Positions 41,408-50,892 of a DNA stretch of 51,737 bases are shown piece after piece (within the stretch, counting starts at the first letter, position 1; each line of letters starts with the position of its first letter). The position numbers and the translations under genes were made by a program. The notes below the pieces were generated by a model. That model saw only the letters and a list, made by a program, of their open reading frames with translations, had not been told where the DNA came from and did no database searches. The stretch spans positions 1 to 51,737 of the forward strand of contig NZ_BAGN01000113.1 in the NCBI RefSeq assembly GCF_000308835.1, read 5' to 3'. This DNA is from Nocardia vinacea NBRC 16497. GTDB taxonomy: Bacteria > Actinomycetota > Actinomycetes > Mycobacteriales > Mycobacteriaceae.

Positions 41408-42142
41408 ATGAGTGAACGGACGATCGCGCTGGTGACCGGCGCGAACAAGGGAATCGGATACGAGATCGCGGCGGGCCTGGGCGCCCTTGGCTGGCGAATC
41501 GGTGTGGGCGCGAGGGATCAACAACGCCGCGACACCGCCGTGGAGAAGCTGCGCGCGGCCGGGGCCGATGCGTTCGGTGTGCCGCTCGACGTGACCGACG
41601 ACGCGAGTGTGGCTGCGGCGGCCGAGTTGATTGCCGACCATGCCGGCGGGCTCGACGTCCTGGTGAACAATGCCGCGATCAACGGCGTCACCGGCGATAT
41701 GCCGCAGACACCGACCACGGTCGATCCCGCGACCGTGCGAGCTATCGTGGAAACCAACGTGATCGGGGTCATTCGGGTGACCAACGCGATGCTGCCGATG
41801 CTGCGCGCTTCGGCTTCACCGCGAATCGTCAACATGTCCAGCAGTGTCGGTTCGCTCGCCCTGCAAACCACACCCGGCATCGACATGGGCCCAGTTCCTG
41901 CTGCCTATTTGGCGTCGAAGACCTTCCTCAACGCCGTCACCATCCAGTACGTCAAGGAACTGGGTGATACCAACATCCTGATCAACTCGGGCTGTCCCGG
42001 TTTGACCGCCACCGACTTCACCGGTTTTAGCGGCGACCGTACACCGCAACAGGGTGCGGCCATCGCGATTCGCCTCGCGACCCTGCCCGACGACGGCCCG
42101 ACCGGCGAATTCCTGAACGACGCCGGAGCGGTGCCCTGGTGA
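41408..42142 (+). CDS. Short-chain dehydrogenase/reductase
   Basis: This 244-aa classical SDR shows ALVTGANKGIGYEIAAGLGA, LDVLVNNAAIN, NMSSSVGS and the catalytic Tyr in AAYLASKTFLN (YxxxK), then GCPGLTATDFTG. It ends DGPTGEFLNDAGAVPW, the same closing pattern as the SDR at 47408. It reduces or oxidises an alcohol/carbonyl; the substrate is unknown. It is the first gene of the LysR-controlled unit with the next oxidoreductase 73 bp on. Confidence 0.9.
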   Translation: MSERTIALVTGANKGIGYEIAAGLGALGWRIGVGARDQQRRDTAVEKLRAAGADAFGVPLDVTDDASVAAAAELIADHAGGLDVLVNNAAINGVTGDMPQTPTTVDPATVRAIVETNVIGVIRVTNAMLPMLRASASPRIVNMSSSVGSLALQTTPGIDMGPVPAAYLASKTFLNAVTIQYVKELGDTNILINSGCPGLTATDFTGFSGDRTPQQGAAIAIRLATLPDDGPTGEFLNDAGAVPW

Positions 42143-42215
42143 CGGGCACACCCGTGCGAACCATTCCCGTTCCCGAAGTCGGCCGCGCCTGGCGCGCCGG
42201 AGGAGAAGCAAGACA

Positions 42216-43139
42216 ATGACAAAGGCAGTCAGGTACGACGAATTCGGCGGAATCGACGTCCTGTGGATCGACGAGGTCGACCGCCCCGTGCCCGGGGAAG
42301 GGCAGGTCCTCGTGCAGGTGAGAGCGGCAGGCATCAACCCCGGTGAGGCGGCATTACGCACCGGCGCGATGACGGACATCTTTCCCTCGACCTTTCCCTC
42401 CGGGCAGGGCAGCGATCTCGCCGGAGTCGTCGTCGAGATCGGCGCCGGAGCCGACCGATTCTCGCCCGGCGACGAGGTGATCGGATTCTCCGAGAAGCGA
42501 GCCGCTCAGGCCGAGCTGGTCCTGGTCGACGTCGACAACCTCACCCCCAAACCGAGGAACGTCTCATGGGAGGTGGCGGGCGGCCTATACATCGCCGGTG
42601 TGACTGCATGGGGGGCAGTGCATTCCGTACAGCTAGAGAAGGGCGAGAGCGTCGTCGTCTCCGGAGCAGCCGGAGGAGTCGGCTCGTTCGCCGTTCAGCT
42701 CGCGCGCCGTGCCGGAGCCATGGTCATCGGCCTGGCGAGCGAGGGCAACCACGAGTGGCTGCACAGCCACGGCGTGATCCCCGTCGCATACGGTGACGGC
42801 GTCATGGACCGGATCAAGGCCGCCGCACCGGGCGGCGTCCATGCCTTCATCGACACCCACGGCGGCGGGTACGTCGAACTGGCCCTCGCTCTCGGCGTCG
42901 CAATCGAACGGATCGACACCATCATCGATTTCGCAGCAGCCGCGAAGTATGGGGTCAAGACCGAACCCGGGCCCAACGGCAGGGCGGGCGCCGAGGTGCT
43001 CGCCGAATTGGCCGACCTGATTGCCGACGGACACCTCGAAGTTCCTATCGCGAACGTCTACCCGTTGACTCAGGTTCGTCAGGCCTACACCGAACTCGAA
43101 CGCAGACACACCCACGGCAAAATCGTGCTGAGGCCCTAG
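42216..43139 (+). CDS. NADP-dependent quinone oxidoreductase-like MDR
   Basis: This 307-aa medium-chain dehydrogenase without structural zinc is of the QOR type: KAVRYDEFGGIDVLWIDEVD, GINPGEAALRTGAM, GSDLAGVVVEIGAGADRFSP, then VVVSGAAGGVGSFAVQLARR as the nucleotide loop. It likely reduces quinones or enones with NADPH. AGGAGAA precedes the ATG. It is co-directional with the SDR and probably shares its LysR control. After it, 43140-43371 shows nothing further. Confidence 0.9.
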   Translation: MTKAVRYDEFGGIDVLWIDEVDRPVPGEGQVLVQVRAAGINPGEAALRTGAMTDIFPSTFPSGQGSDLAGVVVEIGAGADRFSPGDEVIGFSEKRAAQAELVLVDVDNLTPKPRNVSWEVAGGLYIAGVTAWGAVHSVQLEKGESVVVSGAAGGVGSFAVQLARRAGAMVIGLASEGNHEWLHSHGVIPVAYGDGVMDRIKAAAPGGVHAFIDTHGGGYVELALALGVAIERIDTIIDFAAAAKYGVKTEPGPNGRAGAEVLAELADLIADGHLEVPIANVYPLTQVRQAYTELERRHTHGKIVLRP

Positions 43140-43371
43140 CTGGCACCACACAGTGCGGCGCGCTTTCAGGGGACTGGTGCGTTCGGCGTCAGCGTGGGGA
43201 GTGCAGGTGCCTGGTGTCGCGTCGCAGTCCAACCTCTGGCGAGTTCCGTGGTGCTCCCGCTGCAGGTGACGCCGACAGCTTGTCACTCGTTGATCTAGTG
43301 AGTTCCGCAGCAGCGCTGGCCTTTTCGGGAGGAACGGGCTGCATACGCGTTCACGCCAGGGCGAGGCCCGC

Positions 43372-44535
43372 TCAGCGGTGCCCGCCGGTGTGAAAGTGGG
43401 AGCAGATGTCGGTGCGGCGGCCGTCCACAGTGGTGGCCGCCTGCCCTGCGCCGTGGCCTTCCAGGGCCGCGAACGGTCCGCACTGGTTGGCGGTGATCCA
43501 GACATGGATCATCGGATTACCCGCGCCGGGGTTGATCGAGTTGGGCGGGCAGGTGCCCTGGGCGTCGGTGACACCGGCGACCTGAGGACCGTCGGCGCTG
43601 TTCTTCCAGCAGAGGTTGTCGTGGACGTGCCACTGCATCAGGGGCCCGCCGTAGTCCACCAGCTCGGTGTCGTCGATCTTCTTGCCCTTGGCGATGTACA
43701 TCGCCGAGACCAGGGTCCGATCGGCGCCGTCGACCCGGTAAACCAGGGACTCCGGGTGGGTGGCGTCGAGGAATCGGTCGTCGCGGATGTAGCCGGTGTT
43801 GATGTAGTGCTCGTAACCGGTGGCCGAGTCGCCGATGGAGCGAAAGCCCAGTGCGCCGATGGAACTGACGTCGGCGAACGCGGGCAGCCGGTCGAGGGTA
43901 CTGCGAATCAGGGCGGTCGCGCGCTGCTCCTGCGCGGCGGTCACGCCCGGCACGCCGGACACATCGATCGGGGTCGCCGGATCCCACGGCCGCGGCCATG
44001 CGGTGCCGGTCCCGTGGTCGTGGTCGGTGTGGTCGCCGCCGGTGGCATGGGTATGGTCGCCGGCGTCGTGGCTGTGCACGTGTCCGGCGCCGCCGAGCAT
44101 CGCCGCGACGGCGAGGGCGCCGGCCAGACCGGCGGCGGTCGCGGTCGGTGCCGTGGGCAATGACGCGCCAGGGCGCGCCAGGGTGAGGGTTGCACCGGCG
44201 ATCGCGAGCAGCCCCAGCGCCGCGCACGTGCTGTCGAGGAACTGCGGCGCCTCCGCTGTGTCGAGGCCGTCGGGCCACGGCAGTCCCGCGAACCGGGTGT
44301 ACCCCCAGATCACCACCGCGACGAGGTTCACCCCGATCACCGTGACCGGCACGGCCTTTCGCGTGCTCACCGACGCCAGCAGCCCGGCCACGCATTGTGC
44401 TGCCGCGAGCACGACCATCAGCCGGGCGAGGGTGGCGTGCTCGGTATGCAGTCCCGCGGCGAACAGGTGCAATGCACCCGCCCCGACCGACGCCGCACCA
44501 CCGAGCAGCAGGAATCCGTTGCGCCCACCAGTCAT
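43372..44535 (-). CDS. Histidine-rich membrane protein of unknown function
   Basis: The 387-aa protein is in three parts. Residues 1-148 hold four hydrophobic helices (about 8-28, 36-55, 62-80, 104-120, with a further one at 134-148). Residues 152-184 form a histidine-rich linker (HVHSHDAGDHTHATGGDHTD then HDHG) typical of metal binding. Residues 190-387 are a soluble domain with WHVHDNLCWKN, HVWITANQCGPFAALEGHG and the ending HFHTGGHR, rich in His and Cys. A metal-handling role (zinc, nickel or copper) is inferred, not shown. AAGGAGAT precedes the ATG. There are no partner genes on this strand. Confidence 0.8.
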   Translation of the reverse strand: MTGGRNGFLLLGGAASVGAGALHLFAAGLHTEHATLARLMVVLAAAQCVAGLLASVSTRKAVPVTVIGVNLVAVVIWGYTRFAGLPWPDGLDTAEAPQFLDSTCAALGLLAIAGATLTLARPGASLPTAPTATAAGLAGALAVAAMLGGAGHVHSHDAGDHTHATGGDHTDHDHGTGTAWPRPWDPATPIDVSGVPGVTAAQEQRATALIRSTLDRLPAFADVSSIGALGFRSIGDSATGYEHYINTGYIRDDRFLDATHPESLVYRVDGADRTLVSAMYIAKGKKIDDTELVDYGGPLMQWHVHDNLCWKNSADGPQVAGVTDAQGTCPPNSINPGAGNPMIHVWITANQCGPFAALEGHGAGQAATTVDGRRTDICSHFHTGGHR

Positions 44536-44711
44536 GTTCGATCTCCTTCGTTCGCCCTGGACGCTACTTGGCCGGGTCGGGCCTCGCTCCCATGACATGT
44601 GAGAGATCTCTGAGGTTTTAGCGCCCTGTCACGGCGCCGGACGCGCTACACCGATCCCGAGACGGCGGCCCTTCGGCGTGCGCGGTCATGGCATGTGCGC
44701 GTGTTGAGTTG

Positions 44712-44981
44712 TTATGTGCCCGAGGCCATGTCGGCGGCGAGGATGTAATTCGGGTGGCGATCGAGGTTGGTGCGGGCGCGGTCGTAGCGCATGGTGGTGC
44801 GTGGGTCGGCGTGGCGGGCAGCGATCTGGACGTCTCGTAGGTCGACTCCGGCATCGAGCATGGTGGTGACGAATGGATAGCGCAACATGTGCGGGTGCAT
44901 CCGGGGTAGCCGAGTCCTGGGCCAGGCGGCGCAGTCGTCGTGTCGCGCAATGCCGATCCACGCGCTGGTCACTGGGGGCAT
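44712..44981 (-). pseudogene. Tyrosine recombinase (integrase) C-terminal relic
   Basis: The frame reads MHPHMLRYPFVTTMLDAGVD then LRDVQIAARHADPRTTMRYD and ends HPNYILAADMASGT. This is the catalytic end of a phage-type integrase: the second Arg in HMLR, His in ARHAD and the Tyr nucleophile in TMRYD are present. Just upstream, LRRLAQDSA appears in another frame, showing a frameshift, and the rest of the gene is gone. The gap 44536-45064 holds nothing else, and no att repeat or tRNA is visible nearby. Confidence 0.8.
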
Positions 44982-45064
44982 GCCACGCCCGACTCAGCCA
45001 GGGAAGTAGCTTGTGTGGCTGAGTTCACGGTGCTCGCGTCGTGTTCGTGAGTAGCGTCTCGAGT

Positions 45065-45955
45065 ATGGACAATGAGGGACCCAGCCGGACAGCGCTCGTG
45101 ACTGCTTACGCCCGTGCCTATCATCAAATTGTTGACCGGCCAAGGATTCTTACCGATCCACTGGCGGCACGTCTGCTGGGTGTCACTGTGGATGAGCTGA
45201 CCGAATTGGGCAGGCCCGCAGAGGATCGTCCCGGTAGCGATGTCGGTCCGGGAATCCTGCGGCTGGGTGTCAGTGATCGGCCGCGCCGCCTGTTCTTTGC
45301 TGCTCGTGCCCGTTTCGCCGAGGATCGTGTGGCCGAGGCCGTCGCTGCCGGCGTGCGACAGGTCGTGATCCTCGGCGCGGGCCTGGATACCTTCGCCTAC
45401 CGCAACCCTCATCCTGGCCTGCGTGTATTCGAGGTCGACCATCCCGCTACCCAAGCGTGGAAACACCAACGCCTCGCCGCATCCGGTATCGACCAGCCCG
45501 AGCGGTTGACTTTCGTGCCGGTCGACTTCGAAACCGACACACTGGCAACACGATTGGAGGCCGCCGGATTCAGCCGTACCGATCCGGCCGTATTCGTGTG
45601 GCTCGGTGTCGTCTTCTATCTGACCCCGGACGCCGCCCGCGCTACCCTCGAATACATTGCTCGTCAATCCGAGCGGGTCGAGGTGATCTTCGACTACCTG
45701 CAGTCGGCAGACACCGACGAGGATCGTGCGCAGATGCAGGTGCGCGCGAATCGAGCGGCAGCTGTCGGCGAACCCTGGTTCAGCTACTTCACTCCTGACG
45801 ACATCGCCGCACAGTTGCGCGCGCTCGGCTTCACCGACGTCGAAGACCACTCCGCCACGGACGTCATCGCTGGGTACCTCGACGGATCCGCGGAATTCGA
45901 GGGCGAACCACCCCAGGCACTGCGCCCTGTCCGCATACTACGGGCGCGCCGCTGA
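45065..45955 (+). CDS. SAM-dependent methyltransferase (TIGR00027/LCMT-like)
   Basis: The 296-aa class I methyltransferase of the actinobacterial leucine-carboxyl-methyltransferase-like group has DPLAARLLG near the N-terminus, VVILGAGLDTFAYRNPH as the SAM loop, VFEVDHPATQAWKHQRL, LTFVPVDFETDTLATRL and VFVWLGVVFYLTPDAA. Mycobacteria have many such paralogues, with O-methylation of small products or lipids as the suspected role. The ATG at 45065 is chosen over one at 45041, since TALVTAYARAYH lies near the family start. Confidence 0.92.
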   Translation: MDNEGPSRTALVTAYARAYHQIVDRPRILTDPLAARLLGVTVDELTELGRPAEDRPGSDVGPGILRLGVSDRPRRLFFAARARFAEDRVAEAVAAGVRQVVILGAGLDTFAYRNPHPGLRVFEVDHPATQAWKHQRLAASGIDQPERLTFVPVDFETDTLATRLEAAGFSRTDPAVFVWLGVVFYLTPDAARATLEYIARQSERVEVIFDYLQSADTDEDRAQMQVRANRAAAVGEPWFSYFTPDDIAAQLRALGFTDVEDHSATDVIAGYLDGSAEFEGEPPQALRPVRILRARR

Positions 45956-46040
45956 GGATTCCCCGCAAGTTCCTTGCCAGCGCAGGCCCAGCCGCGGCCG
46001 GTCTCCGGTGATTCCGGAGACCCTGAGTCGTTCGCGCATG

Positions 46041-46190
46041 CTATTCGTCGTCGGCGGTGTCCGGGTCGCGCAGCGGTCTATGGACCCCGCCGAGGTCGGG
46101 CAGGTGGTGTAGTGCCGTCGATGCCGATATGGGCGCGCACGAACGCCGACAAGCGCTCGAGGTCGGCGTCCAGCACCGAGTAGCCGCCAC
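46041..46190 (-). pseudogene. Tn3-family transposase C-terminal relic
   Basis: Read with one frameshift, the strand gives GGYSVLDADLERLSAFVRAH then IGIDG, and after the shift LPDLGGVHRPLRDPDTADDE and a stop. This is the closing segment of actinobacterial Tn3-family TnpA, where the ERLSPFVRxHI motif, a HYSF-type stretch, LPDL and RPLRDPD follow in this order. The HYSF-like part is damaged. No other transposase text or terminal inverted repeat is visible in the 45956-46457 gap. Confidence 0.75.
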
Positions 46191-46457
46191 CCCGACGACC
46201 CACTGACACCCGAGGAAACGGCCTCCAGACCCAAGTCCTCCAGCGTCCAGACAACCAGTAGCCAGCCGGAACCCTCAACGCCGCACCCATCCCTGACCAG
46301 GGACTACGCCATATCCGTTGTTTTTCGGCGATTACTACCGGAACCCCATATCCAATGGCTACTGCGCAGAGTACACCTTGGGTGAGGTGCTCAAAAGCTG
46401 TGCGAGCTAAGGCTTCTCGACCGCACAGTGCGACACCGCGCGATCGGGTTTCCGGTG

Positions 46458-47306
46458 CTAGCGCTGTTCGCTCAGCTGCTGGGTTCCGGTGATCCGGAGC
46501 AGTTCGAGCGCTGAGGCAGCGGGGGTATCGGGTGCCGCGGAGTACACGACCACGGCCTGGTCGCTGTCGGGAACGAACAGGGCGTCGCAATCCAGGACCA
46601 ACCGCCCGACCTCGGGATGATCGATGGTCTTGGTGGCGCTGCGCCAGTTGCCGGTGCTCCCTTCGCGCCACAGTCGGTCGAATCGCGTACTGCGCGAACG
46701 TAGTTCGGCGACGAGACGAGCCAGGTCCGGATCGTCGGGATAGGCCGCCTTCGCGCTGCGCAGCGAGCTGACCCAGGATTCGGCGGCCGCCTCGGCCTCA
46801 GTGGGCGTGAAGACCACGCGGGAAGGTTCGGTCCCGAGGAAGGACTGCCAGATGATGTTGCGCCGGGCGGGCGACCACGCGGAGAAGTCCCCGAGCAATG
46901 CGGCGGCCATCGAATTCCAGGCCAGCACATCGGCTTTCGCGGAGATCACCAGTGCGGGCAGATCTGCCATCCGGTCCAGCAGTCGCAGCACGCTCGGTCG
47001 CACCACCATGTTGATGCGACCCTCCTGCGGTGGCGCGGAACCGGCGAGCCGGAACAGCAGATCGCGTTCGGGATCCGCGAGCCGGAGGGCGCGGGCGAGC
47101 GCGCCGAGCACCGCCACCGACGGTCGCGGTCCACGCCCCTGTTCGAGCCGAACCACATAGTCGACACTGACACCGGCCAGTTGCGCGACCTCCTCGCGCC
47201 GCAGCCCCGGCACCTGGCGCCGCGAACCGCTCGGCAGCCCGACATCGCGCGGCCGCACCCGGGCACGGGCCTGCCGCAGCAGCGTGGCGAGTTCGGCGCG
47301 ATCCAT
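46458..47306 (-). CDS. HTH regulator with MmyB-like ligand domain
   Basis: The 282-aa regulator has an N-terminal XRE HTH (PGLRREEVAQLAGVSVDYVV then RLEQGRGPRPSVAVLGALAR) and a C-terminal PAS-like MmyB domain (LRLLDRMADLPALVISAKAD, VLAWNSMAAALLGDFS, then RRNIIWQSFL, STRFDRLWREG and DHPEVGRLVLDCDALFVPDS). Members of this group regulate an adjacent dehydrogenase and bind fatty acid-like ligands. The gene is divergent from the SDR at 47408, which it likely controls. Confidence 0.92.
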   Translation of the reverse strand: MDRAELATLLRQARARVRPRDVGLPSGSRRQVPGLRREEVAQLAGVSVDYVVRLEQGRGPRPSVAVLGALARALRLADPERDLLFRLAGSAPPQEGRINMVVRPSVLRLLDRMADLPALVISAKADVLAWNSMAAALLGDFSAWSPARRNIIWQSFLGTEPSRVVFTPTEAEAAAESWVSSLRSAKAAYPDDPDLARLVAELRSRSTRFDRLWREGSTGNWRSATKTIDHPEVGRLVLDCDALFVPDSDQAVVVYSAAPDTPAASALELLRITGTQQLSEQR

Positions 47307-47407
47307 GCCTCGATGATGCCGCAGCGCGCGGGCGCCGGGGTGGTACTGCCGGTCCCAGGAGTTATCGGCCCTGGAGCGAGATTCGGGTGGCGGGCCAAGG
47401 TCGAGTC

Positions 47408-48127
47408 GTGAGCAACACGACAACAGCCCTGGTGACCGGGGCGAACAAGGGAATCGGCCGCGAAACGGTCCGCAGGCTGGCCGAGCTCGGCTGGCAGGTA
47501 TTCCTCGGTGCCCGCGATGCGGAGCGAGGTAAGGCAGCCGCGTTCGAACTCGCCGAACAGGGTTTGCACGTCGAGTTCGTCCAGTTGGATGTGACGTCCG
47601 TCGAATCGATCGCGGCCGCCGCCGAGACTATCGCGGGCCGGACGCCCCACCTGGATGTTCTGATCAACAATGCGGGTATCGGCGGTACGCGCGCCACTCC
47701 CGCCGACACCGTGGCCGCCGATTTCCGAAATGTCTTCGAGACCAACGTTTTCGGCCCCGTGCAGGTGACCCACGCCTTTCTCCCGCTACTGCGCGCGGCC
47801 ACCAACCCGCGCATCGTGATGGTGTCCAGCGGCATCGGTTCGATTACCATCACCTCCGATCCGAGCCGGATCGAATCGCAGATCCTCGGGCTGGTCTACC
47901 CCTCCTCGAAGACCGCGCTGAACATGATCACCACGCAGTACTCCCGCGAATTGCCGCAGATGCGGGTCAATGCCGCCGATCCCGGTTACACCGCAACGGA
48001 TTTGAACGGGAACTCAGGGCATCAAACGGTCACCGAGGGCACCGACGCCATCGTGCATCTCGCGACCATCGGTGCCGACGGCCCCACCGGCGGCTTCTTC
48101 AACCGCCTCGGCCGGGTGCCCTGGTGA
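47408..48127 (+). CDS. Short-chain dehydrogenase/reductase (MmyB-linked)
   Basis: This 239-aa classical SDR has ALVTGANKGIGRETVRRLAE, LDVLINNAGIG, MVSSGIGS, VYPSSKTALNMI with the Tyr-x-x-x-Lys pattern and ADPGYTATDLNG. It ends DGPTGGFFNRLGRVPW, which parallels the SDR at 41408. The two may be diverged paralogues under different regulators. MmyB-type regulators commonly face such a gene in actinobacteria. The substrate is unknown. It begins with a GTG at 47408. Confidence 0.9.
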   Translation: MSNTTTALVTGANKGIGRETVRRLAELGWQVFLGARDAERGKAAAFELAEQGLHVEFVQLDVTSVESIAAAAETIAGRTPHLDVLINNAGIGGTRATPADTVAADFRNVFETNVFGPVQVTHAFLPLLRAATNPRIVMVSSGIGSITITSDPSRIESQILGLVYPSSKTALNMITTQYSRELPQMRVNAADPGYTATDLNGNSGHQTVTEGTDAIVHLATIGADGPTGGFFNRLGRVPW

Positions 48128-48178
48128 GCACCCGACCTGGCAGTCCTGTGCCGGTCCCGGACGGCGCTACCAGCGCAT

Positions 48179-48931
48179 TCAGCGTGCTCCGCCGTTGACG
48201 TACAACGTCTGGCCGCTGACGTAGGACGCCTCATCACTGGCCAGAAATGCGATCACCGCGGCAACCTCCTCGGGTTGTCCAACGCGGCCCAGGGGAGTCC
48301 GCTCGGCCACAGCCTTCTGGTGGTCCTCGGCCGTGAGCCCGACTCGGTTCGCGGTCGCGGCCGTCATCGCGGTGGCGATGTAGCCGGGCGCGACGGCATT
48401 GACATTGATGTTGTACGGCCCGAGTTCGATGGCCAGCGTCGCGGTCAGGCCCTGGATGCCGGCCTTCGTGGCGGCATAATTCGCCTGACCGCGGTTGCCC
48501 AGCGCCGAGCGGCTGGACAGCGAGACGATCTTGCCGTAGCGCTGGGCGACCATGTACTCCTGGGCCGCCTGGGTGCAGTGGAAAACGCCGGTCAGATTGA
48601 CCGCGAGCACCGCATTCCAGTCGTCCTCGGAGAGCCGGAAGAACAGATCGTCGCGGGTGATGCCCGCATTGTTGACCAGAATGTGCGGACCGCCGAGATC
48701 CGTTGCGATATCGGCGAATACGGATTCCACCGAGGCTCGGTCGGTGACATCGCAGACATAACTGTGGGCCGCGCCGCCCGCCGCGACGATCTGCTCGGCG
48801 GTGTCCGTGGGTGCAGTGCGGTCGAGTACGGCGACCTGTGCGCCCTGGGCGGCGAGCAGCTGCGCGGTGGCCGCGCCGATACCCTGTGCCGCGCCGGTGA
48901 CAACGGCGACCCGGTCGGTGAATCTGGTCAT
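48179..48931 (-). CDS. 3-oxoacyl-ACP/3-hydroxyacyl-CoA reductase-like SDR (FabG-like)
   Basis: This 250-aa SDR is of the FabG type: VAVVTGAAQGIGAATAQLLA, PHILVNNAGITRDDLFFRLS, SLSSRSALGNRGQANYAATK (Ser-Tyr-Lys) and NVNAVAPGYIATAMT. NAGITRD is the FabG/PhaB hallmark. Beside an acyl-CoA dehydrogenase gene, a role in beta-oxidation, as hydroxyacyl-CoA dehydrogenase, is likely. It starts 35 bp downstream of the acyl-CoA dehydrogenase gene, so both form an operon. Confidence 0.9.
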   Translation of the reverse strand: MTRFTDRVAVVTGAAQGIGAATAQLLAAQGAQVAVLDRTAPTDTAEQIVAAGGAAHSYVCDVTDRASVESVFADIATDLGGPHILVNNAGITRDDLFFRLSEDDWNAVLAVNLTGVFHCTQAAQEYMVAQRYGKIVSLSSRSALGNRGQANYAATKAGIQGLTATLAIELGPYNINVNAVAPGYIATAMTAATANRVGLTAEDHQKAVAERTPLGRVGQPEEVAAVIAFLASDEASYVSGQTLYVNGGAR

Positions 48932-48966
48932 CGAACGTCCTCCTCGGGAGTTTGATACGGCGGTCG

Positions 48967-50115
<1,149 letters not shown>

Positions 50116-50172
50116 CACGACTCCGGGGCAGGAAAACTAACAGCGGAAGTTTCTCGTATGCTAACCATCGAT

Positions 50173-50191
50173 AAACTTACGATGCAAGTTT
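50173..50191. promoter_or_regulatory. Candidate TetR operator upstream of acyl-CoA dehydrogenase
   Basis: AAACTT and AAGTTT form perfect 6-bp arms around seven bases. A second AAAACT/AAGTTT pair lies at 50133-50152. Both are in the 129-bp gap between the acyl-CoA dehydrogenase and tetR starts, so an FadR-like TetR could repress both. Confidence 0.45.
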
Positions 50192-50244
50192 GATGTTGCG
50201 GGTGTCCGCCGTGCGATACTGGATTGATCGACCAGGAGGTTTTC

Positions 50245-50892
50245 GTGGGAAGGCCCCGCCGCCCCTTGCTCAGTCGCGACCGTATCGTGGCGGCCGCGCT
50301 GGATCTGGTGGATGCCGAAGGTCTGGAGGCGGTTTCGATCCGTCGACTCGCCACCGAACTCGGGGTGCAGGGCCCATCGCTCTACAACCATGTGGCCACC
50401 AAGGACGATCTGCTGGACGCGATGGTCGATGCCGTACTCGGCAAGATCGATCTGTCCATGTTCACCGATATCTCGGATTGGCGTGTGGCACTGCGTGATT
50501 GGGCCAGGTCGTATCGGGCGGCCCTGGCCGCGCATCCGAAGGTGGTGCCCGCCTTGAATCAGGGCATGGGTCGACGGCCGAATGCGTTGCGGCAGGCCGA
50601 TGCGGTCTTCGGTGGTCTGGTGGCGGCGGGCTGGCCGCGCCGCGAGGCCACCCAGGTGGGTGCGCTCATGCGGTTCTTCGTCATCGGGTCGACGCTGGGG
50701 TCGTTCGCGGGCGGGTTCCCGGAGGACGCGGCGGTCTATCGCGGAAATTATCCGCATCTGGACGAGGCGCATCTGCTGTCGGGACGGCAGCGCGATATCG
50801 ATGACGCCGCCTTCGAGACCGGGCTGCACGCGTTGCTGGACGGCTTGTCGTTGCGGTTCGAGACGCTGGAGGGTGCGGCGGGCGGGCGCTAG
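50245..50892 (+). CDS. TetR-family repressor (fatty-acid type)
   Basis: The 215-aa TetR repressor has SRDRIVAAALDLVDAEGLEA, VSIRRLATELGVQGPSLYNH and a C-terminal TetR_C domain (WARSYRAALAAHPKVVPALN, MRFFVIGSTLGSFAGG). The GTG at 50245 is placed five bases after AGGAGG, better supported than the upstream TTG at 50224. It most likely represses the divergent acyl-CoA dehydrogenase operon and itself. Its stop overlaps the end of the facing HAD gene by four bases. Confidence 0.9.
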   Translation: MGRPRRPLLSRDRIVAAALDLVDAEGLEAVSIRRLATELGVQGPSLYNHVATKDDLLDAMVDAVLGKIDLSMFTDISDWRVALRDWARSYRAALAAHPKVVPALNQGMGRRPNALRQADAVFGGLVAAGWPRREATQVGALMRFFVIGSTLGSFAGGFPEDAAVYRGNYPHLDEAHLLSGRQRDIDDAAFETGLHALLDGLSLRFETLEGAAGGR

